Shown one piece after another: positions 5,733-8,405 of a DNA stretch of 8,405 nt (position 1 is its first letter; each line of letters starts with the position of its first letter). Source of the DNA: Modestobacter sp. GTDB taxonomy: Bacteria > Actinomycetota > Actinomycetes > Mycobacteriales > Geodermatophilaceae. A program made the translations under genes and the position numbers. Below the pieces are notes generated by a model. That model did not search any database. It saw only the letters and a program-made list of their open reading frames with translations, and was not told where the DNA came from. The stretch covers positions 1-8,405 of the forward strand of contig JAOPUQ010000150.1 in the NCBI GenBank assembly GCA_025963425.1, read 5' to 3'.

Positions 5733-6944
5733 ATGCTGGAGCTCGTGTCCTCCGCTTCCCGCCGCAGCGCCGCGCTCACCACCGCCCTGACCGTCGCCGC
5801 CCTCACCGGCCCCGTCGCCTGGGTGGCGCGGGCCGCCTGGGGGCTGCCCACCGCGCTGGGCGCCAGCCGCCGGCAGCTGCAGCCGACGGTCACCGGCTCA
5901 CCACTGTTCAGCGGGGGCAGGTTCCAGAACACGCTGCCCACCCCGACCATCCCGCCGGCCAGCGCGCGCAAGGGCCTGCTCCGGCAGATGCACGAGGACC
6001 GGCACAAGGGCCTGCCGGCCGGTCGGGTGCCGGTGGTCCGCCCGGAGCTGCCCGAGCAGGCCGCCGACCTGGCCGTCACCTGGTTCGGCCACTCCAGCGC
6101 GCTGCTGGAGGTCGACGGCCGGCGGGTGCTGGTCGACCCGGTGTGGGGCGAGCGGGTGTCGCCGTCCCCGCTGCTGGGCCCCAGGCGGCTGCACGAGCCG
6201 CCGGTGCCGATCGCCGACCTGCCGCCGCTGGATGCGGTGCTGATCAGCCACGACCACTACGACCATCTCGACCTGCCCACGGTCCGCGAACTGGTGCGCA
6301 TCTCGACCGCACCGTTCGTCGTCCCGGTCGGCGTCGGCGTGCACCTGCGCGGCTGGGGCGTGCCCGAGGACCGGATCGTGGAGCTCGGCTGGGACGACGC
6401 GACCTCGGTCAACGGGCTGACCCTCACCAGCACCGAGGCGCGGCACTTCTCCGGCCGCTTCTTCGCCCGGGACACCACCCTGTGGTCGTCCTGGGCGATC
6501 GCCGGGCCGCGACACCGGGTGTACTTCGGCGGCGACACCGGCTACACCCCGGCATTCGCCGGCATCGGCGCCCGGCTGGGCCCTTTCGACCTCACGCTGC
6601 TGCCCATCGGCGCCTACAACGAGGCGTGGAAGGCCATCCACATGGACCCCGACGAGGCGTTGCGGGCGCACGGCGACCTCGGTGGCAACGTGCTGGTGCC
6701 GGTGCACTGGGCCACGTTCAACCTGGCGTTCCACCGCTGGGCGGAGCCGGTGCAGCGGCTGGCCGCCGGCGCCCTCCGCGGCGGGGTGCGGCTCGTCGTC
6801 CCCCGGCCCGGCGAGCGGGTCGACGTGCTGGCCCCGCCGCCGCTGACCGACTGGTGGTCGGCGGTGGGTTCCGCCGGCGACGTCCCCGCGGCCGAGGCCA
6901 CCAGGACGGCGCCGCGGCGGTCGGGGCTCAGCCCCCGGGCATGA
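5733..6944 (+). CDS. Metallo-beta-lactamase-fold hydrolase, NAPE-PLD/UlaG-like, with N-terminal hydrophobic segment
   Basis: A 403-residue zinc hydrolase of the Lactamase_B_2 group (COG2220). The order of motifs follows N-acyl-phosphatidylethanolamine phospholipase D closely: VTWFGHSSALLEVDG (115-129), VDPVWGERVSPSPLLGPRRL (134-153), AVLISHDHYDHLD (168-180), the RHFSGR region, YFGGDTGYTPAF (264-275), PFDLTLLPIGAY (284-295) and VPVHWATF (322-329). Expected metal ligands are H173, H175, D177, H178, H238, D268 and H325; all are present, so it should be active. The bacterial substrate is unknown; a phosphodiester or lactone is possible. Residues 13-36 are hydrophobic after S9-R10-R11, suggesting a membrane anchor or a weak Tat-like signal. 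The start is uncertain between ATG 5733 and GTG 5745. It lies 39 bases after codA, so probably one transcript. Its last 17 bases overlap the 3' end of the convergent permease gene. Confidence 0.85.
   Translation: MLELVSSASRRSAALTTALTVAALTGPVAWVARAAWGLPTALGASRRQLQPTVTGSPLFSGGRFQNTLPTPTIPPASARKGLLRQMHEDRHKGLPAGRVPVVRPELPEQAADLAVTWFGHSSALLEVDGRRVLVDPVWGERVSPSPLLGPRRLHEPPVPIADLPPLDAVLISHDHYDHLDLPTVRELVRISTAPFVVPVGVGVHLRGWGVPEDRIVELGWDDATSVNGLTLTSTEARHFSGRFFARDTTLWSSWAIAGPRHRVYFGGDTGYTPAFAGIGARLGPFDLTLLPIGAYNEAWKAIHMDPDEALRAHGDLGGNVLVPVHWATFNLAFHRWAEPVQRLAAGALRGGVRLVVPRPGERVDVLAPPPLTDWWSAVGSAGDVPAAEATRTAPRRSGLSPRA
6923..6935. terminator. Small GC hairpin at the convergent gene ends, weak terminator candidate
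   Basis: GGGGC (6923-6927) and GCCCC (6931-6935) pair around the loop TCA, which is exactly the stop codon of the minus-strand permease. The hairpin lies within the overlap of two convergent genes, so both transcripts would carry it. The stem is only five pairs long and lacks a U-tract, so termination here is uncertain. Confidence 0.25.
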
Positions 6945-8358
6945 CCAGGACGGCGTCCTGCGGCTCCCGGTTGCGCAGCGTGGCGGACAGCACCGCGTAG
7001 AGCGCGGCGGCGACCAGGAAGCCGACGAAGAAGGTGATGTCGCCGACCTCGGGCACCGCCTTCGGGACGACGCCGGTGTAGAAGGACTCGTTGGAGAACA
7101 GCGCCACCGACACGACGATCCCGATGGCCATGGCGACCCACCCGGCGTACGGGTTGTGCTTGGTGTCGAACAGGAAGCCGTCGACCCGGTGGCCGCGGCG
7201 CAGGTACTGGTCGGTGAAGTAGACCCCCAGCCAGGGGCCGATCCAGTAGCTGATCACCAGCAGGAAGTTCTCGTAGGAGGCACCGGCGTCGTCCAGCGCC
7301 GACCACGCCAGGACCAGCCCGATGACGCCGAAGCCCAGCGCGGTGACCGCCCGGGCGGCCTTCAGCGGGATGCGGAAGCCCATGGCGGTGAACGACAGGG
7401 CGCCGGAGTAGATGTTGATGGCGTTGGCCGCGACGGCCCCCAGGGCGATGGCCAGCAGCGTCAGGTCGCCGACCACGGTGCCCAGGTGCGAGGTGAAGGC
7501 GGTCGTCGGGTTCAGCCCCGCGTCGGTCACGATGCTCGTGGACGCCGCGCCGGCCAGCTCCAGCACCACGCAGGACAGGAAGACGCCGAGGCCGGCGAAC
7601 AGGCCGACCTTGACCTTCGGGGTGTCGGCGGGCAGGTAGCGGGTGTAGTCCGAGGCGTAGGGATTCCAGCCCGCCGCGTAGCCGAACGTCGCCCCGACGA
7701 TGATCAGGAAGCCGCCGATGCCCGCGCCGGTCCCGTCGGCGGAGTAGTCGGCCTTCAGGAAGGTGAGCACGCACGCGATCGCGAAGATGACCCCGAGGAC
7801 CGGGAGGGCGTACTTCTCGAAGGCCTGCACCAGGTTGTGCCCGAAGAAGGCGATGACGATCTGGGCGACCACGACGACCAGCAGGCAGAGCCAGGACGGC
7901 AGGCTGGTCAGCGAGTTCAGCGCCAGCGCACCGCTGACGCTGTTCACCGCGAACCAGCCGATGCCGGCCACCACGGCGTTGAGCCCGGCCGGGAGCGCGT
8001 TGCCACGCCAGCCGAAGGCGATGCGGGACAGCACCATCTGCGGGACGCCGTACTGCGGACCCCGGGCGGAGAGCACGGCGTGGCTGAACGCCCCCAGCCC
8101 GGTGCCCAGCAGGATCGCGAAGAAGGCCTGGGTGAACGACAGCCCGATGATCCCGGTGGCCAGCACGCCGAGGAAGACGGTGGCGTACTCCAGGTTGGGC
8201 GACAGCCTCGTCCACAGCAGCTGGATCGGCTTCCCGTGCCGCTCGTCCGGGGGCACCATCTCCGCACCGCCGGGCTCGACGGCGATGACCTTCGTGCCGT
8301 ACGTGCCTCCACGGACGTCCGCCGCGACGGTTTCGCTGGCTGGTGAGGTGGTGGCCAT
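6928..8358 (-). CDS. NCS1 family purine/cytosine permease
   Basis: Membrane symporter for nucleobases, most likely cytosine given the deaminase nearby. The 476 residues show about 12 hydrophobic segments. Family signatures of the Fcy/CodB branch of NCS1 are clear: ERHGKPIQLLWTRLSPNLEY (39-58) before the first helix, GPQYGVPQMVLSRIAFGWRG (100-119), GWNPYASDYTRYLP (230-243) and NIYSGALSF (315-323). Together they resemble fungal Fcy2/FcyB-type and actinobacterial purine-cytosine permeases more than E. coli CodB, so I give no symbol. The N-terminal 38 residues are a soluble tail. The start is ATG at 8358, with GGAGG five bases upstream, a clear choice. Uptake of cytosine (possibly also adenine, guanine or hypoxanthine) would feed the deaminase encoded on the opposite strand. 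The 3' end overlaps the hydrolase gene by 17 bases, tail-to-tail. Confidence 0.9.
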   Translation of the reverse strand: MATTSPASETVAADVRGGTYGTKVIAVEPGGAEMVPPDERHGKPIQLLWTRLSPNLEYATVFLGVLATGIIGLSFTQAFFAILLGTGLGAFSHAVLSARGPQYGVPQMVLSRIAFGWRGNALPAGLNAVVAGIGWFAVNSVSGALALNSLTSLPSWLCLLVVVVAQIVIAFFGHNLVQAFEKYALPVLGVIFAIACVLTFLKADYSADGTGAGIGGFLIIVGATFGYAAGWNPYASDYTRYLPADTPKVKVGLFAGLGVFLSCVVLELAGAASTSIVTDAGLNPTTAFTSHLGTVVGDLTLLAIALGAVAANAINIYSGALSFTAMGFRIPLKAARAVTALGFGVIGLVLAWSALDDAGASYENFLLVISYWIGPWLGVYFTDQYLRRGHRVDGFLFDTKHNPYAGWVAMAIGIVVSVALFSNESFYTGVVPKAVPEVGDITFFVGFLVAAALYAVLSATLRNREPQDAVLVMPGG

Positions 8359-8397
8359 GTGCGCCTCCGGTCAGGTGGCGGGTGTGACGACAGCGGA

Positions 8398-8403
8398 ACG
8401 CTA
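8398..8403 (-). promoter_or_regulatory. Possible -10 element of the permease gene
   Basis: On the minus strand the hexamer TAGCGT fits the actinobacterial TANNNT pattern and would start a transcript near 8391, giving a leader of about 33 bases before the permease ATG. The -35 region falls outside the window, so this stays a weak call. Confidence 0.3.
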
Positions 8404-8405
8404 GG

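Noticed and set aside
6614..8215. Minus-strand open frame of 533 codons in another frame of the permease
   Set aside because: It lacks membrane segments and is Arg/Ala/Gly-rich. The overlapping 476-residue frame is an unmistakable NCS1 permease with a good ribosome binding site.
7156..8346. Plus-strand open frame of 396 codons opposite the permease
   Set aside because: It is antisense to a confident gene, and its Gln/Gly/Asp/Arg-rich sequence resembles no family.
2259..8358. A single dedicated catabolic cluster joining oxygenase, stress protein, deaminase, hydrolase and permease
   Set aside because: The gap at 4117-4421 with a decayed gene separates the two halves, strands differ, and no reductase, regulator or downstream pyrimidine catabolic enzyme is present. 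Only the deaminase/permease link is supported.

Overview
The window is very GC-rich DNA (dominant G/C third codon positions, GTG as well as ATG starts) and reads as chromosome of a high-GC actinobacterium. Gene style and content would suit Geodermatophilaceae (Blastococcus, Geodermatophilus, Modestobacter), but the genus is inference. Six complete protein genes plus one short gene, seven in all, fill almost the whole window. No tRNA, rRNA, CRISPR array, insertion sequence or phage gene was seen.

Left part (1-2124, minus strand): a two-gene operon for a small DUF485 membrane protein and an ActP/MctC-type sodium:acetate (monocarboxylate) symporter. The two reading frames overlap by 8 bases, and a strong hairpin (61-92) lies just past the symporter stop. 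A 134-base divergent intergenic region (2125-2258) carries repeated GTGAC-like half-sites and separates this operon from the plus-strand genes.

Middle (2259-4116, plus strand): a VanA-like Rieske non-haem iron oxygenase, unusually long because a second, cluster-less Rieske-like domain is inserted, followed 31 bases later by a single-domain universal stress protein. Then comes a 305-base stretch without an intact gene (4117-4421). It holds a short imperfect palindromic element and what looks like the decayed C-terminal end of an FtsX-type ABC transporter permease.

Right part (4422-8358): a clear cytosine deaminase (codA), then an NAPE-PLD-like metallo-beta-lactamase-fold hydrolase with an N-terminal hydrophobic segment, both on plus. 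They run tail-to-tail, with a 17-base overlap, into a minus-strand NCS1 purine/cytosine permease. Permease plus deaminase form a cytosine salvage pair: uptake, then deamination to uracil and ammonia. They are convergent here instead of forming the codBA operon of E. coli.

No wholly new multi-gene system is evident. The points most worth a second look are the duplicated and degenerate Rieske domain in the oxygenase, a natural Asp-to-Ser change in the cytosine deaminase at a position known to tune substrate preference (E. coli D314), the FtsX remnant with its neighbouring palindromic element, and the OmpR-family-like direct repeats upstream of the oxygenase.
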